A stretch of DNA of 13,035 bases from Clostridia bacterium (GTDB lineage Bacteria > Bacillota_A > Clostridia > Oscillospirales > CAG-272), in assembly GCA_017411885.1 (NCBI GenBank), contig JAFQPF010000027.1, positions 1 through 13,035 of the forward strand, read 5' to 3'. The translations under genes and the position numbers were made by a program. Below, piece after piece: positions 7,182 to 13,035 of the stretch. Position 1 is the stretch's first letter, and each line of letters starts with the position of its first letter. The notes beneath the pieces were generated by a model. It was not told where the DNA came from. It searched no databases and was given only the letters and a program-made list of their open reading frames with translations.

Positions 7182-7224
7182 ATGCAACTCTCCTTATAAT
7201 GGTTGTCAGAGACATTGTTTGTAT

Positions 7225-7366
7225 AGGCTCCCTCTGGGAGGGAGCTAGATTTTGCGTAGCAAAAGACTGAGGGAGAGTGCGTGAGATTAAATTTCAACAA
7301 ACCACACGCCGCGCAGGCTCCTTCCGTCACGGTTTCACCGTGCCACCTTCCTCCCGGAGGAAGGCT
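7225..7366. repeat. Four-hairpin intergenic repeat, MITE-like
   Basis: This non-coding stretch holds four perfect hairpins, each with a 3-base loop: 7227-7245 (8-bp stem, GCTCCCTC/GAGGGAGC), 7250-7264 (6-bp stem, TTTTGC/GCAAAA), 7328-7342 (6-bp stem, CACGGT/ACCGTG) and 7346-7364 (8-bp stem, CCTTCCTC/GAGGAAGG). The order is 8, 6, 6, 8, and read outward the halves have the same design, so the whole is an imperfect inverted repeat. A further GAGGGAG at 7269-7275 could pair with the first arm instead. From memory, very similar CTCCCTC...GAGGGAG and TCACGG...CCGTG sequences recur between genes in gut Clostridia; I cannot test that here. No transposase or clear target duplication is visible. It lies between two gene ends, where an insertion would do no harm. 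Confidence 0.75.
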
Positions 7367-7413
7367 GCTACAAAAATGACTGCAGACAAAAGCATTTGCC
7401 GTCGTTTAAATTT

Positions 7414-8817
7414 TTATTCACCAAAAAGCGCGAGTATCGCCTTGTGAGCCATATATACGTCAAGCTTTGCGATGATCTCGTAGGGGGCGTGCATCGAAAG
7501 CACCGGCACACCGAGGTCGATAACGTCGATGTTCAGGTTGGCGATATACGCGGCAACAGTACCGCCGCCGCCCTGGTCTACCTTGCCAAGCTCGGCGATC
7601 TGCCATATAACGCCGTTTTTGTCAAACATATTTCTGATACTGCCTAAGAATTCGGCAGAGGCATCCGACGTGCCGCTCTTTCCGCGTGCGCCTGTATACT
7701 TTGAAATTACGACACCGTGGTTTATAAACGCGGTATTGCGTCTTTCAAACACCTCGGGGAAGTTGGGGTCAAAGGCTACGTTAACGTCTGCAGACAGGCA
7801 TTTTGAGCTTGACCTTACAACTGCCGGAGAAGCCGAAAGCTTTGTCGCGATCTCGTCTATAAGATCGCGGAGAAGCGCGGATTTCATACCGGTGTTGCCA
7901 TCGCTTCCGGTTTCCTCCTTGTCGGCAAGAACCGCCATTACCGTGTGAGTTGTATCAAGCTTATCATCGAACAATGCGCTGAGCGCGGGATACGCGCAAA
8001 CGCGGTCGTCGTGGCCGTAGGCGGCAATAAGCGAACGGTCAAGACCTGCGTCACGTGCCTTTGCTGCGGGTACGGCGCAAAGCTCTGCCGATATAAGGTC
8101 AGCCTCTGTAATACCGTATTTTTCGTTGAGTATAGAAAGAATATTAAGCTTTATTCTGTCGCTTTCATCCTTGTCGGGGTAAGGCATACTTCCGACAAGC
8201 AGATTGAGCGATTCGCCCTCGATCGCGACCGACAAGGTCTTCTGAACCTGATTTTGAGCAAGGTGAGGAGCAAGATCGCATATATAAAGCACGGGATCGT
8301 TTTCGTCCTCGCCGATGCTTATATCAACCACGCTGTTGTCCGAAAGCATCACGCTGCCGTGGAGCGCAAGGGGTGTTGCCGTCCACTGATACTTTTTGAC
8401 ACCGCCGTAATAGTGAGTCTTGAGAAAGCCGAGCTCGCCGTCCTCGTATACGGGACGGGGCTTTAGGTCAAGTCTGGGTGAGTCGATATGTGCAGCGGCT
8501 ATTCTGATGCCGTTTTCTATTGACTCCGTGCCTATTCTGAAAAGAAACAGGCTTTTTGAGCGATTGTTGAGATAATATTTTCCGCCTGCCTTTAAGTCAT
8601 CCCCAAGCTTATAGGGGACAAAGCCCTTCTTTTCTGCCATAGCGATCGCTTCTTTTACCGCTTCGCGCTCGATCTTTGCGTTGTCAAGGAATTGCTTATA
8701 TCCCTTTGCATATTCAAAGGCTGTGTCCTTTTCGCATGAGTCAAGCTTATCAAAAGCATTTTCGGACTTGTAGAAAAGTTTATCCGAAAGCTTTGTTTTT
8801 TCTTCATTTGTACTCAT
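7414..8817 (-). CDS. M18-family aminopeptidase (aspartyl aminopeptidase type)
   Basis: This 467-residue zinc exopeptidase is full length for family M18. Visible signatures: AAHIDSPRLDLKP (108-120, metal ligand H110), YGHDDR (267-272, bridging aspartate), DKEETGSDG (299-307, catalytic/metal glutamates E301/E302), SADVNVAFDP (342-351, D344), YTGARGKSGTSD (374-385) and MHAPYE (442-447, H443). Such enzymes form cytosolic dodecamers and remove N-terminal residues, preferring Asp and Glu in the best-studied members. There is no signal peptide, so it is likely cytoplasmic peptide recycling. It is the last gene of the minus-strand operon: AAAGGA lies eight bases before the ATG, and the site overlaps the stop of the transglycosylase gene (13-bp gap). 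No strong terminator of its own is seen; the repeat element follows. Confidence 0.93.
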   Translation of the reverse strand: MSTNEEKTKLSDKLFYKSENAFDKLDSCEKDTAFEYAKGYKQFLDNAKIEREAVKEAIAMAEKKGFVPYKLGDDLKAGGKYYLNNRSKSLFLFRIGTESIENGIRIAAAHIDSPRLDLKPRPVYEDGELGFLKTHYYGGVKKYQWTATPLALHGSVMLSDNSVVDISIGEDENDPVLYICDLAPHLAQNQVQKTLSVAIEGESLNLLVGSMPYPDKDESDRIKLNILSILNEKYGITEADLISAELCAVPAAKARDAGLDRSLIAAYGHDDRVCAYPALSALFDDKLDTTHTVMAVLADKEETGSDGNTGMKSALLRDLIDEIATKLSASPAVVRSSSKCLSADVNVAFDPNFPEVFERRNTAFINHGVVISKYTGARGKSGTSDASAEFLGSIRNMFDKNGVIWQIAELGKVDQGGGGTVAAYIANLNIDVIDLGVPVLSMHAPYEIIAKLDVYMAHKAILALFGE

Positions 8818-8830
8818 ATTCTTTGTCCTT

Positions 8831-9400
8831 TCATTTGCTGTAAAGCTGCTTGTATTTTTTTATCGCGTTGTTTACCTTTTTTACATAATTTTCAGTTTCG
8901 GTAAATGGGATATCAGTAAGTCTTCCGTCATTTGCATAACGCTCGTCATCAAGCCAGGAGGATACCCTGTTCATACCCGCGTTGTATGCGGCAAATACCG
9001 TATCGTAGTCGCCGAATTTTTTGTAAAGATATGAGAGAAAATAGGTTCCGAAATCAATATTGACCGTGGGCTCGGTAAGCTCGCCGGGCTTTTCCTCCTT
9101 GCGCACGTACAAAAGCCAGTCGTACGTGTCGGGGGTTATCTGCATAAGTCCGACAGCTCCTGCACCCGATCTTGCCAATGGATCAAATCCGCTTTCTGTG
9201 TGTATCACCGAATAGACGATCTCGGTCGGTACATTGTACCTTTCGGCATATAATTCAACGTAATCCGAATATTTTTGCGGATAAAGGCGCATCTGTATAC
9301 GTCTGTCAATTTCGCCGTAAAGAGCAAAGCCTATCACAAAAATAAGGATAAGCGCGCTTATTATACCAAGAGGTGATGCCCGTTTCTTGCCCTTTTTCAT
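8831..9400 (-). CDS. Membrane-anchored lytic transglycosylase (SLT domain)
   Basis: The 189-residue protein has a short basic N-terminus, one membrane helix (about 11-28), then a soluble lytic transglycosylase domain. Motifs are complete: catalytic E69 in HTESGFDP, GAVGLMQITP (81-90), AAYNAG (137-142) and ETENYV (168-173). Such enzymes cut the MurNAc-GlcNAc bond of peptidoglycan with formation of a 1,6-anhydro end. The helix places the domain outside the cell facing the wall. It is shorter than Slt70 and has only the catalytic module, as in many clostridial homologues. Its ATG overlaps the coaE stop as ATGA, so the two are probably coupled; a coaE-transglycosylase pair is, from memory, common in Clostridia. 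The role is probably wall turnover or making space for envelope machinery. Confidence 0.92.
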   Translation of the reverse strand: MKKGKKRASPLGIISALILIFVIGFALYGEIDRRIQMRLYPQKYSDYVELYAERYNVPTEIVYSVIHTESGFDPLARSGAGAVGLMQITPDTYDWLLYVRKEEKPGELTEPTVNIDFGTYFLSYLYKKFGDYDTVFAAYNAGMNRVSSWLDDERYANDGRLTDIPFTETENYVKKVNNAIKKYKQLYSK

Positions 9401-10014
9401 TTAGGTATAACCCCGTTTAACAAGGATTTTATATACGGCAAAACCTTGTTTTCAAGCTCGTCTTCACTGCCGTCATTGTAGATTATAAGCGAGCAGCTTT
9501 TGATAAAAAACTCATCGTCCTTTTGCGCGGAGATGCGCTTTTCTGCCTCTTCGTTACTTATATTATCGCGTTCTGTCACGCGCTTTATACGAGTAGCTTT
9601 TCCTGCAAGCACACCGATAACGTAATCGCATTTTTTATCGTATCCCGATTCAAAAAGCACCGGTGCGTCAACTACCGCCGCGGCAAAGCCCGACTTTTCC
9701 TTTTCGCAAAGCCAATCGTCCGCGTAAGCGAGAATATACTTGTGAGTTATGGTATTTAATCTTTTAAGCCTTTCATCCCTGTCGGGCGCGCCGAACACTC
9801 TGCTTGCAAGCGCCTTTCTGTCAAGCACACCGTTACTGTCGATAAGATCGCATCCGAATTCTTCGGCGAGCTTGAGCGTACACGGCTTGCCCGGAGCGCA
9901 CACGAGCCTTGAAACTTTATCGGTGTCAAGGCAGGGAATACCGTGCTTTTCAAAAATCCTTGATAGTGAGCCCTTTCCGGCACCCGTAGGGCCTGTAAGT
10001 CCGATCCTTATCAT
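9397..10014 (-). CDS. coaE: Dephospho-CoA kinase
   Basis: This 205-residue P-loop kinase catalyses the last step of coenzyme A synthesis, ATP-dependent phosphorylation of the 3'-hydroxyl of dephospho-CoA. The Walker A is GPTGAGKGS (8-16), followed by LDTDKVSR (29-36) where the family usually has DADxxxR, VVDAPVLFESG (114-124), and RDNISNEEAEKRISAQ (149-164), the lid region. Length is normal. One small departure is THKYI at 90-94, where relatives often have a proline after the histidine. GGAG lies five bases before the ATG. In many Clostridia coaE follows polA; here it follows an oxidoreductase instead, while the downstream transglycosylase is retained. Confidence 0.94.
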   Translation of the reverse strand: MIRIGLTGPTGAGKGSLSRIFEKHGIPCLDTDKVSRLVCAPGKPCTLKLAEEFGCDLIDSNGVLDRKALASRVFGAPDRDERLKRLNTITHKYILAYADDWLCEKEKSGFAAAVVDAPVLFESGYDKKCDYVIGVLAGKATRIKRVTERDNISNEEAEKRISAQKDDEFFIKSCSLIIYNDGSEDELENKVLPYIKSLLNGVIPK

Positions 10015-10024
10015 AGCTTCTCCG

Positions 10025-11149
10025 TCAAATAATCACCGATCTGCGTGTTTTGTCCGATTCATAGCCTGCTTCCATTACGCGCTGTATATGGCTTGCGTCA
10101 TAAAAGCTTGGATGCACGTCGGTGTCGTTTCTGTGTACCGCGTCAAGGAATGCGTACATACTGCCGAGATGCCCCCTCAGCCATCCTGCCGGAGCCTTTA
10201 TTCCGGGGAATATTCCCGCAGGCTCGGGGTATCTGCCTACGCACTCGATCTTTGTAAAGCCCTTGTCACCGCCAAGCGGACGGTTTTCGGGTCTGTTATC
10301 GTAATAGTGCAGGAAGTTCATATCCATAAGCGAAAAGCGTATACTTCCGTCGGTGCCGTATATTTCAAGAGTAAGATCGTCATTTGTTCCTACGGCTATC
10401 TTGCTTGCCTCGATCGTGCCCACGGCACCGCATTCAAGCTCGGCGGTCATATAGAAAGCCTCATCGGCGTTGGTCTGCCATAAGCTTCCGTCAATTCCGC
10501 GGCGGCTTGCAAAGGCTATCTGCGACCTGCCGTTTACCTCCTTGAAGCGACCGCACAGGTAATACACGAGATCGATCGCGTGTGAGCCGAGGTCGAAAAG
10601 CACGCCTCCGCCGCATATATCGCGGTTTTGCTTCCAACCTGCGTTTTTATTTATATCTGTTGCGCTTGAATGAAGGTATGCGCATCTGAAGCTGAGTATC
10701 CGTCCGAGCCTGCCTTCGTCTATAAGCTCCTTTGCGCGAAGTATCGGGGCTAAGTATCTGTTGTTGAAAACTATCTTGCCTATAACGCCTTTTTTGTAGG
10801 CAAGCTCGCAAACCTCGTCCGCCTGAGCCGCACTTACGCAAAGCGGCTTTTCGCAGTAGATGTGTTTGCCTGCGTTTATTGCCTTTTTGAGCGTTTCATA
10901 ATGGCTTATGTTGGGCGTACAGATGTCGATGATATCAATATCATCGTTGTATATAAGCTCATCCTCACTTTTTGCGGCAAAATCAAAGCCGAATTGTTCA
11001 GAGGCATTTTTTGCCGTTTCATACGTGCGCGTGTAAACGCCGGCTATCCTTGCCTCAAACGGCGGCTTTTTGTAATAAAATTTAATATTCTGGACAGCCC
11101 AGGTGTGTGTCCTGCCCATAGATCCGAAGCCTAAAAGTCCGATATTCAT
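10025..11149 (-). CDS. Gfo/Idh/MocA-family NAD(P)-dependent oxidoreductase
   Basis: Starting at 11149 the protein has 374 residues. It begins with a Rossmann fold, MNIGLLGFGSMGRTH (1-15), continues with IDICTPN (74-80), the family signature CEKPL (99-103) with K101 as the likely catalytic lysine, and GGGVLFDLGSHAIDL (180-194) with D186 and H190 in the active-site region. Members oxidise or reduce sugars, inositols and related alcohols with NAD(P); the substrate cannot be deduced. A longer reading frame opens with TTG at 11203, but that lies upstream of the promoter -10 at 11183-11188. GAAAGG (11160-11165) stands ten bases before the 11149 ATG, so I chose that start. It is first in an operon with coaE (10-bp gap), with no clear metabolic link to it. 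Confidence 0.9.
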   Translation of the reverse strand: MNIGLLGFGSMGRTHTWAVQNIKFYYKKPPFEARIAGVYTRTYETAKNASEQFGFDFAAKSEDELIYNDDIDIIDICTPNISHYETLKKAINAGKHIYCEKPLCVSAAQADEVCELAYKKGVIGKIVFNNRYLAPILRAKELIDEGRLGRILSFRCAYLHSSATDINKNAGWKQNRDICGGGVLFDLGSHAIDLVYYLCGRFKEVNGRSQIAFASRRGIDGSLWQTNADEAFYMTAELECGAVGTIEASKIAVGTNDDLTLEIYGTDGSIRFSLMDMNFLHYYDNRPENRPLGGDKGFTKIECVGRYPEPAGIFPGIKAPAGWLRGHLGSMYAFLDAVHRNDTDVHPSFYDASHIQRVMEAGYESDKTRRSVII

Positions 11150-11182
11150 ATTTGCTGCGCCTTTCGTGTATTTCTTACATCT

Positions 11183-11211
11183 ATTATACTTCGGGCGCGG
11201 CAAAAAAACAA
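11183..11211 (-). promoter_or_regulatory. Promoter of the oxidoreductase-coaE-transglycosylase-aminopeptidase operon
   Basis: On the minus strand a perfect TATAAT (11183-11188) lies 17 bases after TTGTTT (11206-11211). The transcript would start near 11176, about 27 bases before the ATG at 11149. Downstream genes overlap or are within 13 bp, and no other promoter is evident before 7414. Confidence 0.75.
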
Positions 11212-11220
11212 TAGCTATAC

Positions 11221-11481
11221 TTAATTTTTTTCACTTTTTACGGCAATATCGAGCAAAATCGCGCCGCACAGTAGGATAATGCAGGTTATAACCGAGGTCA
11301 AAAGCATCTCCCTTGCAACACCGAGTGCTCTCAGATAAAGCGTGAAGTCTGCGTTTTTTGCGCAAGCGGCGTCAAAATATATAAGCGTTACCGCAACCAT
11401 GGCTATAGTGAGAAAGGTGCCGGATTTGAGTATGTAAAATGCCTGCCTGCTGATGCACGTCAGGCTTATGTTCAATTTCAT
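11221..11481 (-). CDS. Small membrane protein with two predicted helices, function unknown
   Basis: I do not recognise this 86-residue protein. Two hydrophobic stretches are visible: about 18-38 (KSGTFLTIAMVAVTLIYFD) and about 60-80 (LLTSVITCIILLCGAILLDI). They are joined by a short loop containing AKNADFTLYLRALG; the C-terminus is charged (VKSEKN). It has four cysteines, three in or next to the helices. There is no enzyme motif. GAAAGGA stands about nine bases before the ATG at 11481. A longer frame starting with GTG at 11523 would begin upstream of the predicted -10 and is rejected. It sits between rnpB and the oxidoreductase gene, with its own promoter starting 5 bases after the rnpB T-tract. 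The hydrophobic pattern and signals make it likely to be expressed. Confidence 0.65.
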   Translation of the reverse strand: MKLNISLTCISRQAFYILKSGTFLTIAMVAVTLIYFDAACAKNADFTLYLRALGVAREMLLTSVITCIILLCGAILLDIAVKSEKN

Positions 11482-11513
11482 TATTGTTTTTCCTTTCGTG
11501 TGTATACATATAT

Positions 11514-11542
11514 ATGATAACACAGCGAAATAGAAAAGTCAT
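11514..11542 (-). promoter_or_regulatory. Promoter of the small membrane protein gene
   Basis: On the minus strand ATGACT (11537-11542) is followed by 17 bases and TATCAT (11514-11519), with TGT just before the -10 as an extended element. The predicted start is near 11507, about 25 bases before the ATG. Confidence 0.6.
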
Positions 11543-11547
11543 CACAC

Positions 11548-11583
11548 AAAAAAAGGCAAAGCATAAATAAAACGGATCGAGCC
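11548..11583 (-). terminator. Terminator of rnpB formed by the long-range P1 stem and a T-tract
   Basis: On the minus strand the last rnpB bases (11583 down to 11555) end in GCTTTGCC and are followed directly by seven T (11554-11548). There is no local hairpin before the T-tract. Instead these 29 bases can pair with the first 29 bases of the predicted transcript (11955-11927), matching at 26 of 29 positions. I infer that the transcript-closing stem provides the terminator helix. Confidence 0.6.
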
Positions 11584-11942
11584 TGTAAGCCGGGTTTTGT
11601 AATAGACAATCATCTATCTCTACAGCGCGTTACCGCGATGCTCCGAGCAAAAGCTCGTGCCACCATAGAAGCAGGGGTCGGGCAAACCCGGCATAAAGCC
11701 GTTCTAAGGTGTTGCTTCGGATAGGGTTTACAGCGAACCTGTGTTACCATAGATTCGGGTGAGCTCTTACCTCGCCTTTCCATCCTTACCGCTGAATACG
11801 CGGCGGTTTATTTCTGTTGCACTTTCCCGGGAGTCGCCTCCGGCGGACGTTATCCGTTATCCTGCCCTGTGAAGCCCGGACTTTCCTCACGGTAATACCT
11901 TTCGGCAACATACCGCGCGATTGTCCGGCTCGGTCCGTTTTA
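11571..11942 (-). ncRNA. rnpB: RNase P RNA, bacterial type A
   Basis: This is the catalytic RNA of ribonuclease P, which removes the 5' leader from tRNA precursors together with the protein RnpA. On the minus strand the conserved blocks appear in order: GAGGAAAGTCCGGGC near the 5' end, ACAGGGCAGGATAAC, AAGTGCAACAGAAA followed by AAACCGCCG, AAGGATGGAAAGGCGAGG and GTAAGAGCTCACC, and finally ACAAAACCCGGCTTACAGGCTC near the 3' end with its first part the usual CR-V block. The overall layout matches the ancestral type A form rather than the Bacillus type B. P1 is formed by ACGGACCGAGCC with GGCTCGATCCGT. The given ends bracket P1; the primary transcript probably runs from 11955 to about 11548. Mature ends are approximate to within a few bases. 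Confidence 0.95.
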
Positions 11943-11960
11943 TATATGCTTTGCTTTAGT

Positions 11961-11989
11961 ATTTTAGCATTTGCGGCGCGATTTGTCAA
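11961..11989 (-). promoter_or_regulatory. Promoter of rnpB
   Basis: On the minus strand a perfect TTGACA (11984-11989), 17 bases, and TAAAAT (11961-11966) with TGC before the -10 (extended -10). Initiation is expected at about 11955-11954, exactly where the extended P1 pairing begins. Confidence 0.88.
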
Positions 11990-11999
11990 GGGATAAGTG

Positions 12000-12028
12000 T
12001 TGACAAAGCCATAGCGGTGTGATAAAAT
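12000..12028 (+). promoter_or_regulatory. Promoter of the alpha/beta hydrolase gene
   Basis: A perfect TTGACA (12000-12005), 17 bases, and TAAAAT (12023-12028). Its -35 box is only 10 bases from the -35 of rnpB on the other strand, so the two promoters lie back to back. The predicted start near 12035 leaves a leader of about 26 bases. Confidence 0.85.
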
Positions 12029-12060
12029 CATCTTATAATGCTAAAAAGGCGGTCATCCTT

Positions 12061-12882
12061 ATGATTTACGAAAGAATATACCTTGAAGAAAATAATGAAA
12101 ACGTCTATCTTGATACATACGTTGCGGATAAAAACTACGGTTTTGTCAGAGATGCGATACTCGTAATACCCGGCGGCGGATACGGTACTGTCTGCTCTGA
12201 CAGAGAGGGCGAGCCGATAGCAATGGCATTTATCCCTCACGGATTTAACGCATTTGTGCTTCATTATTCGGTCACCTCAAAGGAAAAAAGAAGTTTCCCG
12301 GCACAGCTTATCCAGGCGTCTCTTGCCATGAAGCATATAAAGGATAACGCCGAAAGATATAATATTGATCCGAACCGTGTGTTTGTAACCGGCTTTTCTG
12401 CAGGCGGTCATCTTGCGGCAAGCCTCGGAGTGCTCTGGCATATAAGCGAGGTTTACGATGCGATAGATATGTCATACGGTTATAACAAGCCTGCGGGAAT
12501 GATGCTAAATTACCCCGTAATAACAGGAATAGAAAAACAGTATTCGCATCCCGGCTCGTTCAGAAATTTATTTTGCACAGACGATTTGAGCGATGAACAG
12601 CTGTACAAGGCAAGCCTTGAAAAGTATGTTGATGAAAATTCATGCCCGGCGTTTATCTTCCATACGGCAGCCGACGCTCTTGTGCCGGTAAAGAATTCGC
12701 TTTTGCTTGCGGACGCTTATGCAGAAAAGGGAATACCGTTTGAGCTGCATATATACCCCAACGGCCCGCACGGAATGGCACTTGCGAATGAAATAACTGC
12801 TGAGGGCAGGGAAGAAATGATCGATACTGCTATGGAAAAATGGATAGATCAGGCGGTAATGTGGTCAAAAAAGATTAAGTGA
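12061..12882 (+). CDS. Alpha/beta hydrolase, acetyl esterase/lipase-like (COG0657 type)
   Basis: The 273-residue protein has the alpha/beta hydrolase core. An oxyanion-hole segment is at 36-42 (IPGGGYG), the nucleophile elbow is GFSAGG with S113, the acid is probably D205 in HTAADALVPV, and the base is H237 in NGPHGMAL. The IPGGGYG form and lack of a signal peptide resemble intracellular esterases that deacylate sugars or take feruloyl or acetyl groups from plant-derived oligosaccharides, but the substrate cannot be fixed; a small peptidase or lipase activity is less likely. The frame extends upstream to a GTG at 12019, but that codon overlaps the promoter region just before the -10. AAAGGCGG (12045-12052) stands eight bases before the ATG at 12061, so I chose that start. 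The gene is alone; no hairpin terminator follows, only A-rich sequence before the tRNA promoter. Confidence 0.9.
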   Translation: MIYERIYLEENNENVYLDTYVADKNYGFVRDAILVIPGGGYGTVCSDREGEPIAMAFIPHGFNAFVLHYSVTSKEKRSFPAQLIQASLAMKHIKDNAERYNIDPNRVFVTGFSAGGHLAASLGVLWHISEVYDAIDMSYGYNKPAGMMLNYPVITGIEKQYSHPGSFRNLFCTDDLSDEQLYKASLEKYVDENSCPAFIFHTAADALVPVKNSLLLADAYAEKGIPFELHIYPNGPHGMALANEITAEGREEMIDTAMEKWIDQAVMWSKKIK

Positions 12883-12911
12883 AAAATGATAAAGAAAAAA
12901 CAAAAAAGGGC

Positions 12912-12940
12912 TTGACAAGCGTAAAAAGGCGTGGTATAAT
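12912..12940 (+). promoter_or_regulatory. Perfect consensus promoter of the tRNA-Arg gene
   Basis: TTGACA (12912-12917), exactly 17 bases, and TATAAT (12935-12940): a full match to the sigma-A consensus, as expected for a highly expressed stable RNA. The predicted start near 12947 leaves about 11 bases of 5' leader for RNase P to remove. Confidence 0.93.
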
Positions 12941-12957
12941 ATTCGAGTACTAAAAAT

Positions 12958-13033
12958 GCGCTTGTAGCTCAGTGGATAGAGTGCCCGGCTACGAACCGGT
13001 AGGTCGCAGGTTCGAATCCTGCCAGGCGCGCCA
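12958..13033 (+). tRNA. tRNA-Arg, anticodon ACG, with encoded CCA
   Basis: The cloverleaf can be drawn in full. Acceptor: GCGCTTG (12958-12964) with CAGGCGC (13023-13029), including one U-G pair, then discriminator G and encoded CCA (13031-13033). D stem: GCTC/GAGT, with one G-U. Anticodon loop: CTACGAA (12989-12995) with anticodon ACG at 12991-12993, expected to be edited to ICG by TadA so that it reads CGU, CGC and CGA. T arm: GCAGG, loop TTCGAAT, CCTGC (13006-13022). The first anticodon-stem pair is a C-U mismatch (positions 27-43; bases 12984 and 13000), while the other four pairs are sound. Only two bases follow the CCA in the window, so it is unknown whether more tRNA genes follow. Confidence 0.96.
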
Positions 13034-13035
13034 AA

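Noticed and set aside
7010..7330. Minus-strand open frame of 106 residues covering the end of the regulator gene, its terminator and half of the repeat
   Set aside because: It runs through a strong terminator and the hairpin repeat, has no protein motif, and its C-terminal half is antisense to a clear winged-helix domain.
7182..7413. Four hairpins considered as a CRISPR array or as tandem terminators
   Set aside because: There is no direct repeat-spacer periodicity and no T-tract after the stems; the mirrored layout fits a hairpin repeat element better.
9749..10483. Plus-strand open frame of 244 residues across coaE and the oxidoreductase gene
   Set aside because: It is antisense to two well-identified genes and spans their boundary; no motif or ribosome site supports it.
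11150..11203. Upstream extension of the oxidoreductase frame, starting with TTG at 11203
   Set aside because: It lies upstream of the predicted -10 box, while the ATG at 11149 has a proper ribosome site and begins the Rossmann fold directly.
11560..11955. Long inverted ends flanking rnpB, considered as ends of a mobile element
   Set aside because: The repeats are continuous with the P1 helix of the RNA and begin at the predicted transcription start, so they belong to the transcript; no target duplication is seen.
11786..12031. Minus-strand open frame of 81 residues inside the RNase P RNA gene
   Set aside because: The sequence is explained by the conserved rnpB blocks and its promoter; a coding role is not needed.
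12019..12060. Upstream extension of the hydrolase frame, starting with GTG at 12019
   Set aside because: It overlaps the core promoter and would precede the transcription start; the ATG at 12061 has a good ribosome site.

Overview
The window reads as ordinary chromosome of an anaerobic Gram-positive bacterium of the class Clostridia, probably close to the Ruminococcaceae/Oscillospiraceae. This placement is an inference. It rests on purine-rich Shine-Dalgarno sites, consensus sigma-A promoters, a class B sortase, a type A RNase P RNA, a clostridial-style nuclease/Fe-S helicase fusion, and an intergenic hairpin repeat of a kind I associate with gut Clostridia. There is no phage, insertion sequence, CRISPR array or recognisable defence island. 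Intergenic gaps are short and filled with well-formed promoters and terminators.

Positions 1-2953: a minus-strand operon, in transcription order class B sortase, 23S rRNA guanine-N1 methyltransferase (RlmA family), family 2 glycosyltransferase, and an SbcD/YhaO-like metallophosphoesterase cut by the window edge. The genes abut or overlap, so they are probably co-transcribed, although their functions (cell surface, ribosome, cell envelope, DNA metabolism) are not obviously linked.

Positions 2984-7181: a large plus-strand gene fusing a RecB/Cas4-type nuclease to an XPD/DinG helicase; then radC on the minus strand, sharing a probable two-way terminator with the helicase. Divergent from radC is an OmpR-type winged-helix regulator whose receiver-like N-terminus is short and lacks the usual acidic residues. 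It ends at a strong terminator.

Positions 7182-7413: a non-coding interval holding a four-hairpin repeat whose two arms are arranged as an imperfect inverted repeat.

Positions 7414-11211: a minus-strand operon, in transcription order Gfo/Idh/MocA oxidoreductase, dephospho-CoA kinase (coaE), membrane-anchored lytic transglycosylase, and M18 aminopeptidase.

Positions 11221-13035: a small two-helix membrane protein of unknown function; the RNase P RNA gene rnpB, whose transcript ends can pair over 29 nt just before a T-tract; a divergent alpha/beta hydrolase whose promoter lies back to back with that of rnpB; and tRNA-Arg(ACG) behind a perfect consensus promoter.

I did not find a clearly new multi-gene system. 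The best leads are the helicase fusion with its acidic insertion, the end-sealed rnpB transcript, the four-hairpin repeat and the degenerate orphan regulator.
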